Source: CBDFKF01 sp965248765 (GTDB lineage Bacteria > Pseudomonadota > Alphaproteobacteria > VGEJ01). From it: DNA of 64,000 nt. Made by a program: the position numbers and the translations under genes. The notes beneath the pieces are model-generated. The model did not search any database. It saw nothing but the letters and a program-made list of their open reading frames with translations, and was not told the DNA's origin. Shown here in pieces: positions 63,672 through 64,000 of the stretch. Positions within the stretch are counted from its first letter, which is position 1; every line of letters begins with the position of its first letter. The stretch is taken from positions 1,054,001 to 1,118,000 of the forward strand of contig CBDFKF010000004.1 of NCBI GenBank assembly GCA_965248765.1, in the 5' to 3' direction.

Positions 63672-64000
63672 ATGACCCGAAACGATCGGAAAGATCCCGA
63701 AACGAGGAACAGGTCCGGCACCAATCTGGACAATGCGCGCCGCCCGCACTCGATCCGGTTCTCCGATTCCGAATGGAGTCTGATCGAACAGGCTGCGGCG
63801 CAGCACGGCCTTACGGCCGGAGAATTGGTCCGCTCTGGTGCGCTCGCCGCCGCCGAGGACCGGCTCGGCGAGCCTCCCCCGGCCACGTTGTCACCGGGAC
63901 ACCTCGCGCTCATCGAGGCCACCTATCGCGCCGTCTACGTGCTGGCGACGCTCAACCGGGAGCAATTGCTCGACGCCGGGCGCGAGAACGAGCTCGACGA
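63672..64000 (+). CDS. RHH/MobC-like mobilisation protein (runs off the window)
   Basis: At least 109 aa. RHH core RRPHSIRFSDSEWSLIEQAA, AQHGLTAGELVRSGALAAAE, then a helical region LSPGHLALIEATYRAVYVLA, TLNREQLLDAGRENE. Similar in plan to the proteins at 5304, 18889 and 21138. GGAGCAGGAAAG precedes ATG at 63672. In plasmids of this type a relaxase gene usually follows; that region is outside the window. Confidence 0.62.
   Translation, partial: MTRNDRKDPETRNRSGTNLDNARRPHSIRFSDSEWSLIEQAAAQHGLTAGELVRSGALAAAEDRLGEPPPATLSPGHLALIEATYRAVYVLATLNREQLLDAGRENELD

Noticed and set aside
1..64000. CRISPR array
   Set aside because: No set of regularly spaced 25-40-bp repeats was seen; the only tandem repeats are the 21-bp pair and the heptamer tract.

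Overview
The window reads as the chromosome of a high-GC alphaproteobacterium, probably Rhodospirillales-like. The left edge carries alaS and recA beside the C-terminal piece of a CckA-type hybrid kinase, and behind an IS21-like insertion lies the start of flgI (flagellar P ring). The rest is unusually rich in mobile DNA: IS21, ISNCY (two identical copies), IS1380, IS66-like, IS3, IS1182 (two unrelated copies) and an IS1-like transposon, most with broken transposase genes. This level of decay suggests a host-associated or recently bottlenecked lineage; that is inference.

Layout. 1-7.1 kb: housekeeping block (alaS, recA, a 92-aa unknown, cckA', IS21-like element, flgI'). 7.3-18.9 kb: two identical 1373-bp ISNCY copies in direct orientation bracket a putative membrane protein, a PEP-CTERM protein, a tRNA-Phe 3' remnant, an EamA transporter, an inverse-autotransporter-like barrel, an M20 amidohydrolase and an SPL-like PLP enzyme. 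18.9-29.8 kb: graveyard of RHH/MobC-like genes, an AbiE toxin-antitoxin remnant, IS fragments, a second SPL-like PLP enzyme, an SDR, phage and integrase fragments and a cyclase relic. 30.0-46.8 kb: catabolic block with two HyuA/HyuB hydantoinase/oxoprolinase pairs (one split), a polyamine-type ABC transporter (binding protein and two permeases, no ATPase), a third SPL-like PLP enzyme, an M19 dipeptidase-like protein and an amidase fragment. A 2.3-kb IS1-like transposon with perfect ends, an 8-bp target duplication, a passenger tRNA-Val(UAC) and a winged-helix-like gene interrupts this block. 46.8-53.4 kb: oxidoreductase and cyclase/TPR fragments, an IS1182-type element, a second EamA transporter and a frameshifted SAM-cyclase-AAA gene. 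53.6-64 kb: a plasmid- or ICE-type backbone with a truncated ParB, a Strawberry-notch helicase (frameshifted), RadC (frameshifted), SSB, a Toprim protein, a DUF2493 protein, small unknowns and an RHH/MobC-like gene running off the end.

How it may work together. The catabolic genes suggest uptake of a cationic or amide compound, ATP-dependent ring or amide opening by HyuA/HyuB, hydrolysis by M19/M20/amidase enzymes and a PLP-dependent C-C or C-N lyase step; no substrate can be named from sequence. The right-hand block has the usual composition of a large alphaproteobacterial plasmid or ICE core and appears decayed. RHH genes of the type at the right edge are also scattered at 5.3-5.9, 18.9 and 21.1 kb, suggesting that pieces of such an element were dispersed through the region.
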